Origin: Arthrobacter sp. zg-Y769 | GTDB lineage: Bacteria; Actinomycetota; Actinomycetes; Actinomycetales; Micrococcaceae | DNA length: 64,000 nt | Assembly (NCBI RefSeq): GCF_020907405.1 | Contig: NZ_JAJJOE010000009.1 | Coordinates: 124,001 to 188,000, forward strand | Direction of reading: 5' to 3' | Shown: piece by piece, positions 1 through 7,912 of the stretch | Layout of the letters: the number at the start of each line of letters is the position of its first letter | Position numbering within the stretch: position 1 is the stretch's first letter | Translations under genes and position numbers: made by a program | Notes under the pieces: generated by a model | What the model saw: the letters and a program-made list of their open reading frames with translations, nothing else | Told to the model about the DNA's origin: nothing | The model's database searches: none

Positions 1-183
1 CTCGGCATTGCTCAACAGCTTGCCGAATTTGACCGGTTCAATGTCCTGGACCTGGGGGAAGGCTTTGGCGGCCATCTGCTGCAGGTACGCGGCACTTTCG
101 GCATCCAGATTCCGCTTGTTCAGGCCGGAATTCAGGATGTACGCGCCGGTGGTCAGGCGCAGGGGGATATGGCTGAGTTTCAT
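1..183 (-). CDS. Conserved hypothetical protein, N-terminal part only (cut by window edge)
   Basis: An open frame on the minus strand starts at an ATG (183-181) and runs off the left edge, giving 61 codons. It begins MKLSHIPLRLTTGAYILNSG and contains the segment AKAFPQVQDIEPVKFGKLL. The mildly hydrophobic N-terminus is compatible with the first membrane segment of a small DoxX-like or hypothetical actinobacterial membrane protein, but this is only an impression and the rest of the gene is outside the window. It is divergent from the phosphoesterase gene. No function is assigned. Confidence 0.6.
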   Translation of the reverse strand, partial: MKLSHIPLRLTTGAYILNSGLNKRNLDAESAAYLQQMAAKAFPQVQDIEPVKFGKLLSNAE

Positions 184-377
184 GGGAGTCCCTTCAGACG
201 ATGCAGTTTGAGCCTACGGCGGTCTTGGGGCCGGGCGCCAGAGTAGATGCTGGAACCCATGGGCGGGGTGTGCCGGGTAAAAATCCCGAAACGCGCAGGA
301 ACACGTTACTCACCGGTCGCCATGTCTGCTTTCATGAAGGAGTACACCGCAGCAGTTGTCGACACAAGAAGGTTCCG

Positions 378-1274
378 ATGGGATTCCTCCCGGGCGAGTA
401 TCCGCGCCCGCGCCATTTCCTCCTCCATCTAAGTGACACGCACCTGCTCGGGGAGACCAACCCCCTGTACGGCGCAGTGGACAGCCACGCTAATCTCCGG
501 GCGCTTTTCGGCCGCCTTGAGCACAGCGGACAACAGCCCGAGGCCATTGTTTTCACCGGCGACCTGGCGGACCGCGGCGAAGCCCGGGCCTATGCCAGGC
601 TCCGCGAGATTGTCCTCCCGGCCGCCGAAAGGATGGGAGCCCGGGTGATCTGGGCCATGGGCAACCACGACGACCGGGCGGCTTTCCGCCAGGTCCTGCT
701 GGACGAGGCGCCGGAAATGTCACCCGTGGACCGGGTGGACCACCTCCACGGGCTGCGGATCATCACCCTCGACACCACCGTTCCGGACCATCACCACGGC
801 GAACTCAGCGAGGGGCAGCTGGCCTGGCTGCGCCGGGAACTTCAGACGGCGGCTCCGGAGGGAACCGTCCTGGCAATGCACCATCCGCCGGTTCCAAGCG
901 TGCAGGACCTGGCCGTGCTGGTGGAACTGCGGCAGCAGCACCGGCTTGCGGAGGTCCTGGCGGGCAGTGACGTCCGGACCATCATTGCCGGGCACCTGCA
1001 CTATTCGACGTTCAGCACCTTTGCCGGGATTCCCGTATCCGTGGCGTCTGCCACCTGCTACGCCCAGGACCTCGCGACGCCGGGCACACGCGGCCAGGAT
1101 GCAGGCCAGGGGTACAACATGGTCCACCTCTATGAGGATTCGGTGGTGCACTCCGTAGTGCCGCTGGAGACAAGCAGCACAGTGGGGGAGCAGGTGGGGC
1201 CGGAGGAAACCGAGGCCCGGCTGGCCGCGGCCGGTGTCCGGATTCCGAACGCCCGCACCCTCGCGTCGGCCTAG
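378..1274 (+). CDS. cpdA: Metallophosphoesterase, probable 3',5'-cyclic-AMP phosphodiesterase (CpdA/Rv0805-like)
   Basis: A 298-residue calcineurin-type metallophosphoesterase. All dinuclear-metal motifs are visible in order: LHLSDTH, GDLADRG, GNHDD, MHHPP and the final GHLHYSTF. The spacing matches class III cyclic nucleotide phosphodiesterases such as E. coli CpdA and mycobacterial Rv0805, which hydrolyse cAMP in the cytoplasm. I chose the ATG at 378 because AGAAGG stands 6-7 bases upstream and homology begins at once; the frame is open further upstream to 201 but that part looks non-coding. The gene converges on the PPOX gene with a 4-bp overlap of stop codons. Substrate choice (cAMP or another phosphodiester) cannot be settled from sequence. 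Confidence 0.85.
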   Translation: MGFLPGEYPRPRHFLLHLSDTHLLGETNPLYGAVDSHANLRALFGRLEHSGQQPEAIVFTGDLADRGEARAYARLREIVLPAAERMGARVIWAMGNHDDRAAFRQVLLDEAPEMSPVDRVDHLHGLRIITLDTTVPDHHHGELSEGQLAWLRRELQTAAPEGTVLAMHHPPVPSVQDLAVLVELRQQHRLAEVLAGSDVRTIIAGHLHYSTFSTFAGIPVSVASATCYAQDLATPGTRGQDAGQGYNMVHLYEDSVVHSVVPLETSSTVGEQVGPEETEARLAAAGVRIPNARTLASA

Positions 1275-1696
1275 TCCCGTTCCGGCTCCGGACCCAGGTT
1301 GAAGAACCGTCCGGTCACAGATTCAGGCACAATCTCCACGTAGCGGTACTTCTCCGTCCGCACCCACGGCTGCAGGGGAAGAGTGTCCGCCGCTTCGATC
1401 TCGGCGGACGTCTCCAGCAGACGGGTGGTTCCCTTGACGATGACGGACCATGCCTGGTCGCTGTGCACCCCGTCCGCTTCGAACGCGACGTGGGTGTTGA
1501 CCGCCATTTCCGCCAGCTTGGTGCCCGGCGCCGTGCGAAGGAGGAGCACGCCGTCGTGCGCCAAATAGTTGATGGGATAGATGCTGGCGCGGTCCATCAC
1601 ACTGACCGCGAGGCGTCCGTGGTGCGTGTGCTCGAGGTACTTCCAGCTCTGTTCGGGAGTCAGCTCAACCACCGGGGGAAGGTCTTCATTAGTCAT
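1271..1696 (-). CDS. Pyridoxamine 5'-phosphate oxidase-family flavin-binding protein (NimA-like)
   Basis: A 141-residue single-domain split-barrel protein. Features typical of the PPOX/nitroimidazole-resistance group are the N-terminal helix (LTPEQSWKYLEHTHHGRLAV), the strand IYPINYLAHDG, and LLLRTAPGTKLAEMA in the flavin-binding region, followed by WSVIVKGTTRLLE. Such proteins bind FMN, F420 or heme in actinobacteria; the cofactor here is not determinable. An ATG at 1696 is preferred over the GTG at 1702. It is preceded by CACACT and a 6-base spacer, a weak version of the leaderless arrangement seen elsewhere in the window. The gene is divergent from the catalase gene and ends convergently on the phosphoesterase. 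Confidence 0.8.
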   Translation of the reverse strand: MTNEDLPPVVELTPEQSWKYLEHTHHGRLAVSVMDRASIYPINYLAHDGVLLLRTAPGTKLAEMAVNTHVAFEADGVHSDQAWSVIVKGTTRLLETSAEIEAADTLPLQPWVRTEKYRYVEIVPESVTGRFFNLGPEPERD

Positions 1697-1792
1697 GCAC
1701 ACAGTGTGCCAACCGCACCCTCAACCCGCTACCATCAGGTTGCTTATCAACTTGACTCGGTCGCCACCCTTGCAACAGAGTGGAGTAGGTAG

Positions 1793-1810
1793 TATTGCCA
1801 GCCAGCAATA
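1793..1810. promoter_or_regulatory. Perfect inverted repeat upstream of the catalase gene (candidate operator or leader hairpin)
   Basis: TATTGC-CAGCCA-GCAATA is a perfect 6-6-6 inverted repeat that ends 26 bases before the catalase ATG and just ahead of its ribosome binding site. It may be an operator for a peroxide or iron regulator, or a short 5'-UTR hairpin. No regulator is encoded next to it. Confidence 0.35.
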
Positions 1811-1836
1811 GACCTCACCACCGAGGAGCACACGTT

Positions 1837-3510
1837 ATGACAGACGCAGAACAGCAGCATCCCGCTACCGGCCAGAACGACGCCGGAGACCCGAAGACCC
1901 TCACCACACGCCAGGGACACCCGGTCTACGACAACCAGAACACCCGGACGGTGGGAGCCCGTGGCCCGGCCACGCTGGAGAACTACCAGCTCCTCGAGAA
2001 GATCAGCCACTTCGACCGTGAGCGGATCCCCGAGCGCGTAGTCCACGCCCGCGGTTTCGTGGCGTACGGCGAATTCGAAGCGTCCGGCAAGTGGGGCGAC
2101 GAGCCCATTGCCAAGTACACCCGCGCCAAGCTCTTCTCCGAGCCCGGCAAGAAGACCGACGTCGCTATCCGTTTCTCTTCCGTGATCGGCGGACGTGACT
2201 CTTCGGAGGCCGCCCGCGATCCCCGCGGCTTCGCCATCAAGTTCTACACCGAAGACGGCAACTGGGACATGGTCGGCAACAACCTGGGTGTCTTCTTCAT
2301 CCGCGACGCCATCAAGTTCCCCGACGTGATCCACTCCCTGAAGCCGGACCCCGTCACCTTCCGCCAGGAACCGGCCCGCATCTTCGACTTCATGTCGCAG
2401 ACCCCCGAAGCCATGCACATGCTGGTAAACCTCTTCAGCCCGCGCGGCATCCCCGCGGACTACCGCCACATGCAGGGCTTCGGCGTGAACACCTACCGCT
2501 GGGTCAACGCCGCCGGTGAATCCAAGCTGGTCAAGTACCACTGGCTCCCGCAGCAGGGCGTGAAGTCCCTGACCGAGGAAGACGCCGCGAACATCCAGGC
2601 CAACGACCTGGGTCACGCCTCGAAGGACCTTTACGAGGCCATCGAACGCGGCGACTACCCCAAGTGGGACCTGTACGTTCAGCTCATGGATGACCACGAT
2701 CATCCGGAACTCGACTTCGACCCGCTGGATGACACCAAGACGTGGCCGGAGCAGGAGTTCGAGCCCAAGTACGTGGGCACCATGACCCTGAACCGCAACA
2801 TCACGGACCACCACAACGAAAACGAGCAGATCGCTTTCGGTACCGGTGTCCTGGTGGACGGGCTGGACTTCTCCGACGACAAGATGCTCGTTGGCCGTAC
2901 GTTCAGCTACTCCGATACGCAGCGCTACCGCGTCGGCCCGAACTACCTGCAGCTTCCGGTGAACTCCGCGAAGAACGCACGGGTCGCCACCAACCAGCGC
3001 GGCGGCCAGATGTCCTTCGGCACCGATCTCGCGCCGGGCCAGAACCCGCACGTGAACTACGAGCCGAACATCACCGGCGGACTGCAGGAAGCAGCAAAGC
3101 CGGAACAGGCCGAAGTCGGCCCCGAGCTTGAAGGCCGCCTGACCCGCGCCCGCCTGCCCCGCACGAACGACTACATGCAGGCCGGCCAGCGCTACCAGCT
3201 GATGGAGCAGTGGGAGAAGGACGACCTGGTCGCCAACTTCATTGCCAACGTCGGCCAGGCTGCCCGCCCGGTCCAGGAGCGCATGCTCTGGCACTTCTAC
3301 ATGACCGATGACGAGCTGGGTGCACGCGTCGGCGAGGGCCTGGGGATCAGCCTGGACGAGATCAAGGATCTCGGTCCGCTGGCCACCCAGACGCTCAATG
3401 AGGAAGAAACCGAGCGGATGAAGAACCTGGGCCATAACGGTCCCCGGAACGTCGAAGGCCTCACCATGACCCACTGCGTGCCCAACGAGCACGTGGTAGT
3501 CACCCGGTAA
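1837..3510 (+). CDS. katA: Catalase (heme, KatA type)
   Basis: A 557-residue monofunctional heme catalase that converts hydrogen peroxide to water and oxygen in the cytoplasm. Visible landmarks are the distal histidine region [14 protein letters not shown], the distal asparagine region [17 protein letters not shown], and the proximal heme-ligand region [17 protein letters not shown]. The N-terminal tail of about 45 residues is polar. The length is somewhat above the small-subunit clade (about 480-500 residues) because of a C-terminal extension ending NEHVVVTR. The ATG at 1837 has GAGGAG 8 bases upstream. The gene is monocistronic: divergent from the PPOX gene and closed by a strong hairpin terminator. 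Confidence 0.95.
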   Translation: MTDAEQQHPATGQNDAGDPKTLTTRQGHPVYDNQNTRTVGARGPATLENYQLLEKISHFDRERIPERVVHARGFVAYGEFEASGKWGDEPIAKYTRAKLFSEPGKKTDVAIRFSSVIGGRDSSEAARDPRGFAIKFYTEDGNWDMVGNNLGVFFIRDAIKFPDVIHSLKPDPVTFRQEPARIFDFMSQTPEAMHMLVNLFSPRGIPADYRHMQGFGVNTYRWVNAAGESKLVKYHWLPQQGVKSLTEEDAANIQANDLGHASKDLYEAIERGDYPKWDLYVQLMDDHDHPELDFDPLDDTKTWPEQEFEPKYVGTMTLNRNITDHHNENEQIAFGTGVLVDGLDFSDDKMLVGRTFSYSDTQRYRVGPNYLQLPVNSAKNARVATNQRGGQMSFGTDLAPGQNPHVNYEPNITGGLQEAAKPEQAEVGPELEGRLTRARLPRTNDYMQAGQRYQLMEQWEKDDLVANFIANVGQAARPVQERMLWHFYMTDDELGARVGEGLGISLDEIKDLGPLATQTLNEEETERMKNLGHNGPRNVEGLTMTHCVPNEHVVVTR

Positions 3511-3522
3511 AGCACGACACGT

Positions 3523-3573
3523 AAACAACGACGGCGCGGGCGCACTTCGGTGCGTTCCGCGCCGTCGTTGTTT
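3523..3573. terminator. Strong bidirectional hairpin terminator after catalase
   Basis: A perfect 17-bp stem (3523-3539 paired with 3557-3573) starts AAACAACGACGG and ends CCGTCGTTGTTT. The enclosed bases form a second small hairpin with a TTCG loop. Its A/T-rich ends give a short T run on both strands, so it can serve catalase (+) and the SDR operon (-). It belongs to a family of ACGACGGCG terminators in this window. Confidence 0.85.
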
Positions 3574-3587
3574 AAGGCCGGAGCCGG

Positions 3588-4367
3588 TTATACGGGCGTG
3601 ACGTAGGCACCGGAAATGCCGCCGTCCACGAGGAAGGTGCTGGCGGTGATGAACGAGGAATCATCGCTGGCCAGGAACGCGACGGCGGCGGCGAGCTCCT
3701 CCGGTTCGGCGAAGCGGCCAAGCGGAACGTGGACCAGCCGCCGGGCGGCACGCTCCGGATCAGCGGCGAAGAGTTCCTGAAGCAGGGGAGTGTTGACCGG
3801 ACCCGGGCAAAGGGCGTTGACCCGCACCCCCTGCCGGGCGAATTCGACGCCGAGTTCCCGGCTCATCGCCAGCACTCCGCCCTTGGACGCGCTGTAGGAA
3901 ATCTGTGAGGTGGCGGCGCCCATGACGGCCACAAACGACGCGGTGTTGATGATGGACCCCTTGCCGGCTTCAAGCATGTGCGGCAACGCGTATTTGCAGC
4001 AGTAGTAGACGGACGTGAGGTTCACGTCCTGCACCCGCCGCCAGGCATCCAGACCCGTGCTCAGGATGGACCCGTCCTCCGGCGGGGAAATGCCGGCGTT
4101 GTTGAACGCTATGTCCACGCGTCCAAAGGTTTCGCGGGCAACCTCATAGAGCTGCTTCACCTCTTCCTCGACCGTGACGTCGACGGAGACAAAAAGTCCT
4201 CCCACCTCATCGGCTGCGGCCTTCCCCGCGGCAGGATCAATGTCCGCCACGACCACGTGCGCGCCTTCCGCGGCCAGCCTGCGCGCACTGGCCCGGCCTA
4301 TGCCGCTGCCGGCACCGGTGACGACGGCGGTGCGCCCCTGAAGCCGGTTTGAGACCACTTCGAGCAT
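3588..4367 (-). CDS. Short-chain dehydrogenase/reductase; candidate gamma-glutamylethanolamide (alcohol) dehydrogenase
   Basis: A 259-residue classical SDR. The NAD(P)-binding motif TGAGSGIG lies at residues 17-24, NNAG follows, and the catalytic YSASK motif lies in the middle third. VVADIDP after strand 2 carries an acidic residue, which favours NAD over NADP. The ATG at 4367 has GGAAGGAA upstream. It is the last gene of the five-gene operon, 22 bases after the aldehyde dehydrogenase. From context I infer that it oxidises the hydroxyl of gamma-glutamylethanolamide to the aldehyde taken by the next enzyme. Sequence alone shows only a generic FabG-like dehydrogenase. Confidence 0.75.
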   Translation of the reverse strand: MLEVVSNRLQGRTAVVTGAGSGIGRASARRLAAEGAHVVVADIDPAAGKAAADEVGGLFVSVDVTVEEEVKQLYEVARETFGRVDIAFNNAGISPPEDGSILSTGLDAWRRVQDVNLTSVYYCCKYALPHMLEAGKGSIINTASFVAVMGAATSQISYSASKGGVLAMSRELGVEFARQGVRVNALCPGPVNTPLLQELFAADPERAARRLVHVPLGRFAEPEELAAAVAFLASDDSSFITASTFLVDGGISGAYVTPV

Positions 4368-4389
4368 CGGGTTCCTTCCGTAGCGGCCG

Positions 4390-5745
4390 TCAGCGGCCGG
4401 TGCTGATGAAGACATTCTTGGTTTCGGTGAAGGCATCCAGGGCATCCGGTCCCAGCTCCCGGCCCAGGCCCGATTGCTTGAACCCGCCGAACGGGGTGGC
4501 GTACCGCACCGAGGAGTGCGAATTCACCGAAAGGTTTCCCGCCTCCACACCGCGGGCGACCCGCAGCGCGCGGCCGATGTCCGAGGTCCAAATGGAACCG
4601 GAGAGGCCGTAGGCTGAGTCATTGGCCAGCCGGACCGCATCGGCTTCGTCCCGGAAGGGGACGACGGCGAGGACCGGCCCGAAGATTTCCTCACGGAGTG
4701 CCCGGCTGTCCCGCTGCGGGATGAGGACTGTCGGGGGAAACCAGAAACCCGGCCCGTCCGGAGCCTTGCCGCGGAACGCGACCTCTGTCTCCTGGACGAA
4801 TCCGGCCACCCGGTCCCGCTGGGCGGCGGAAATCAGCGGGCCCATCCGCGTGGACTCCTGCGCCGGGTCCCCGACTTCCAGCGCCGAGATCCCGGGTTCA
4901 AGCAGCTCAAGGAAACGGTCAAAGACAGTGGCCTGCACCAGTACCCGGGACCGAGCACAGCAGTCCTGGCCCGCGTTGTCGAAAGCCCCGGCGGGTGCGG
5001 CTGCCGCAACGGCGGGCAGGTCGACGTCGTCGAAGACAATATTGGCGCTCTTGCCGCCCAGTTCCAGGGTGAGGCGTTTGATCTGCTCCGAGCAGCCCGC
5101 CATGATCTGCCGGCCGACCTCGGTGGACCCGGTGAAAACCACCTTGCGCACGGCCGGATGCGTGACGAAGCGTGCCCCGATCACGGAGCCTTTGCCGGGA
5201 AGGACCTGGAACACCCCCTCGGGGATGCCTGCCTCCAGGGCGAGCTCGCCCAGGCGCAGGGCGGTCAGCGGCGTCAGTTCGGCGGGTTTGAGCACCACGG
5301 TGTTGCCGGCGGCCAGCGCCGGAGCGAAGCCCCAGGCAGCGATCGGCATGGGAAAGTTCCACGGAACTATCACGCCGACCACACCGAGGGGTTCATGGAA
5401 GGTGATGTCGATGCCGCCGGCTACCGGAATCTGGGCTCCGGTATGCCGCTCGGGGGCGCCGGCGAAGTAGGCCAGCACGTCCCGGACGTTGCCGGCCTCC
5501 CAGCGCGCGCTGCTGATGGTGTGCCCGGCGTTGGCGACTTCCAGCGCGGCCAGGTTCTCCGTGTCCGCGTCCACGGCGGCGGCGAAGCGGCGAAGCAGCA
5601 GGGCCCGGTCCGACGCCGCCGTGTTCCGCCAGGACTCGAATGCGGCTGCCGCCGCAGCAATGGCGGCATCCGTTCCGACGCGGGAAACCGGTTCGACTGC
5701 GGTGAGGACTTCCCCGGTTGCCGGGTTCAGGATAGGGGTGTTCAT
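4390..5745 (-). CDS. Aldehyde dehydrogenase (NAD(P)+), amine/ethanolamine catabolic operon
   Basis: A 451-residue aldehyde dehydrogenase. PWNF lies at residues 128-131, the catalytic glutamate is in ELGGK (Glu229), and the nucleophile is the first cysteine of GQDCCARSR (Cys262). EEIFGPV follows toward the C-terminus. It is slightly shorter than the usual 480-500 residues because the N-terminus is trimmed. The start ATG overlaps the stop of the amidotransferase gene (ATGA), so translation is probably coupled. In the proposed pathway it oxidises gamma-glutamyl-aminoacetaldehyde to gamma-glutamylglycine. A PuuC-like role on gamma-glutamyl-aminobutyraldehyde is the alternative. Confidence 0.85.
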   Translation of the reverse strand: MNTPILNPATGEVLTAVEPVSRVGTDAAIAAAAAAFESWRNTAASDRALLLRRFAAAVDADTENLAALEVANAGHTISSARWEAGNVRDVLAYFAGAPERHTGAQIPVAGGIDITFHEPLGVVGVIVPWNFPMPIAAWGFAPALAAGNTVVLKPAELTPLTALRLGELALEAGIPEGVFQVLPGKGSVIGARFVTHPAVRKVVFTGSTEVGRQIMAGCSEQIKRLTLELGGKSANIVFDDVDLPAVAAAAPAGAFDNAGQDCCARSRVLVQATVFDRFLELLEPGISALEVGDPAQESTRMGPLISAAQRDRVAGFVQETEVAFRGKAPDGPGFWFPPTVLIPQRDSRALREEIFGPVLAVVPFRDEADAVRLANDSAYGLSGSIWTSDIGRALRVARGVEAGNLSVNSHSSVRYATPFGGFKQSGLGRELGPDALDAFTETKNVFISTGR

Positions 5746-6515
5746 GGGCGGATTCCTCCAAGGTCTGCCACCGGCGTGCTCCTGCGCGCCCGATAGTCGG
5801 CGGCCGCGGTGATGAAGCCGGCGAAGAGCCGCAGGTCCGCCGGGTCCTGCTCGGGGTGAAACTGCACACCCAGCACCCAGCCCCGCCCCACCTGTTCAAT
5901 GGCTTCCACAGTTCCCTCCGGTGCCACCGCCGTGACGCGGAGCCCGCGGCCCAGATCGGCGATGCCCTGGTGGTGGTAGCAGGGGGCGGTGCCGGCACCG
6001 CCGAGCAGGGACTCCATGATGCTGTCCGGCGCCGTGGTGAAGCTGACCTCGCCGAAGACGCCGGGGGCGGGCCGGTAGTCTGCCTCCGCACGGATATCCG
6101 GAAGGTGCTGGATCAGGGTCCCCCCGAGCGCGACGTTGAGTATCTGCGCACCGCGGCAGATGGCCAGCAGCGGCATGCCGGCCGCCAGGGCCGCCGTGGT
6201 CAGGGCGAGGTCGTGGCTGTCCCGTACGGGCTGGCTGAGTGTCAGCGGATGCGGATCCTGGCCGTAGAGGGAAGGGTCCACGTCGGTGCCGCCTGCGGTC
6301 ACCAAACCGTCGAGTCCGTCCAGCACCCGCACGTCCGTTCCGACCGGGGGAAGCAGCACGGGCACTCCGCCGGCAGCGGTAATCGCTGCCAGATAGCTGC
6401 CGGGGATGAGCGCGGCGTCGCCCTCCCACACGCCCCACGCCGCCGGCTGGTAATAGGTCGTGAGCCCGATCAGCGGACGGGGCGTCCCGCCAACGTCAGA
6501 GCCGCTCAAAACCAC
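5742..6515 (-). CDS. Class I glutamine amidotransferase-like gamma-glutamyl hydrolase (PuuD family)
   Basis: A 257-residue GATase1 protein of the peptidase C26 group that contains E. coli PuuD. The nucleophile motif is LLAICRGAQILNVALGG and the catalytic His-Glu pair is in VQFHPEQDP. PuuD cleaves gamma-glutamyl amides to glutamate plus the free amine or amino acid. Here the inferred substrate is gamma-glutamylglycine. I prefer the GTG at 6515, with GGGAG seven bases upstream; a TTG at 6548 is possible. Either start overlaps the end of the synthetase gene, and the gene's own stop overlaps the aldehyde dehydrogenase start. This is tight translational coupling within the operon. Confidence 0.82.
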   Translation of the reverse strand: MVLSGSDVGGTPRPLIGLTTYYQPAAWGVWEGDAALIPGSYLAAITAAGGVPVLLPPVGTDVRVLDGLDGLVTAGGTDVDPSLYGQDPHPLTLSQPVRDSHDLALTTAALAAGMPLLAICRGAQILNVALGGTLIQHLPDIRAEADYRPAPGVFGEVSFTTAPDSIMESLLGGAGTAPCYHHQGIADLGRGLRVTAVAPEGTVEAIEQVGRGWVLGVQFHPEQDPADLRLFAGFITAAADYRARRSTPVADLGGIRP

Positions 6516-7863
6516 GCTTGCGCTCCCAGTCGGTGACGGCCGATTCAAAGGCGGCCAGTTCGACGTCGGCCGCGTGGACGTAGTGCGCCACCACTTCGTC
6601 GCCGAAAGCCTTGCGGGCTATTTCGCTGCCCGCCAGGAGGTCGCGGGAGGCCCGCAGCGTGGTGGGCAGCCGGTCCGCGCCGCCGGTGTAGGCATTGCCG
6701 ACGGTGACCGGTTCCAGGGGCAGCCGGTTTTCAATGCCGTGGATCGCCGCAGCTATCAGGGCAGCGGTGGCCAGATAGGGGTTGAGGTCTCCGCCGCCCA
6801 CCCGGTTCTCGGTGCGCAGACCGTTGCCGTGGCCCACCACACGCAGGGCACAGCTGCGGTTGTCCAGCCCCCAGGCAATCGCGGTCGGTGCGAAACTGCC
6901 CTCGACGAAGCGCTTGTAGGAGTTCACGTTCGGTGCCAGGAAGTAGGTCAGCTCCTTCAACGCCGAGAGCTGGCCGGCGATGAAGTGTTCCATGAGCGGG
7001 CTGAAGCCGTGTTCGCCGTCGCCGGAGAGGACGGATTCGCCGTCGAGGCCCCGCAGGCTGAAATGGATGTGGCAGGAATTGCCTTCGCGTTCATTGAACT
7101 TGGCCATAAAGGTCAGGCTCTTGCCCTGCTGGTCGGCGATTTCCTTGGCACCCGTCTTGTAGAAAGAGTGGTTGTCGCAGGTGCGCAGGGCCTCGTCAAA
7201 ACGGAAAGTCACTTCCTGCTGGCCGAGGTTGCACTCACCCTTGGATGATTCCACCACCAGCCCGGCACCTTCCATCCCGGTACGGATGGCGCGGATCACC
7301 GGTTCCAGGCGGGAGGTGGCCAGCAGCGAGTAGTCCACGTTGTACCTGCTGGCCGCGTGCATGCCGGTGTATTCGCGTTCCCACGCGGAGGTGTAGCTGT
7401 CATCAAAGAGGATGAACTCCAGTTCGGTGCCGATGTGGGCCCGGTAGCCGAGGGATTCCAGGCGGTCGATCTGGTGCCGGAGGATCTGGCGGGGGGACGG
7501 ACCCAGCGGGGTGCCGTCGGTCCGCAGGACATCGCACTGCACCATTGCGGTTCCGGGCAGCCATGGAACTCGGCGCAGGGTGGACGGATCCGGGCGCATC
7601 ACCAGGTCCCCGTAGCCGTTTTCCCAGGACGAGGACTCGTAGCCGTCGATGGTGTTCATCTCCACGTCCACGGCCAGCAGGTAGTTGCAGCCCTCGGCGC
7701 CGTGCGGGAAAACGTCCTCCAGGAAGGACCGCGCTCCGCAGCGCTTGCCCTGCAGCCGGCCCAGGTGATCGGTGATCGCCACCACCACGGTGTCGATGCT
7801 CCCGGCAGCAGTGAGCTTCCGAAGTTCCTCGATGGTCAGTCCGTTGGGGGATTGCTCGCTCAT
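6496..7863 (-). CDS. Glutamine synthetase-family gamma-glutamyl-amine ligase (GlnA4/PuuA-like)
   Basis: A 455-residue glutamine synthetase-fold protein. Visible are the N-terminal beta-grasp region (VVVAITDHLGRLQGKR), the glutamate/metal motif around ELEFILFD, NSCHIHFSL in the ATP site, the KRFVEGSFAPTA region and LRVVGHGNGLRTENR. It lacks the adenylylation loop signature of true GlnA. Family members join glutamate to amines: PuuA uses putrescine and Streptomyces GlnA4 uses ethanolamine. The neighbouring ethanolamine-type permease and lack of a putrescine transporter favour ethanolamine here (inference). The ATG at 7863 has GGAGAG upstream. It lies 49 bases downstream of the permease gene. 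Confidence 0.85.
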   Translation of the reverse strand: MSEQSPNGLTIEELRKLTAAGSIDTVVVAITDHLGRLQGKRCGARSFLEDVFPHGAEGCNYLLAVDVEMNTIDGYESSSWENGYGDLVMRPDPSTLRRVPWLPGTAMVQCDVLRTDGTPLGPSPRQILRHQIDRLESLGYRAHIGTELEFILFDDSYTSAWEREYTGMHAASRYNVDYSLLATSRLEPVIRAIRTGMEGAGLVVESSKGECNLGQQEVTFRFDEALRTCDNHSFYKTGAKEIADQQGKSLTFMAKFNEREGNSCHIHFSLRGLDGESVLSGDGEHGFSPLMEHFIAGQLSALKELTYFLAPNVNSYKRFVEGSFAPTAIAWGLDNRSCALRVVGHGNGLRTENRVGGGDLNPYLATAALIAAAIHGIENRLPLEPVTVGNAYTGGADRLPTTLRASRDLLAGSEIARKAFGDEVVAHYVHAADVELAAFESAVTDWERKRGFERL

Positions 7864-7912
7864 GCTCTCTCCACTTCCGAAGGTAGGTGCTGCACTGTCC
7901 CGCTAGGGCGGG

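Noticed and set aside
300-432. Small open frame starting at an ATG near 320 ahead of the phosphoesterase
   Set aside because: It overlaps the cpdA 5' end in another frame and has no conserved content. A leader-peptide role cannot be supported.
1747-3528. A 593-codon open frame on the minus strand opposite catalase
   Set aside because: It mirrors the catalase gene in a high-GC genome where antisense frames stay open. The translation has no domain logic, and catalase motifs on the plus strand are unambiguous.
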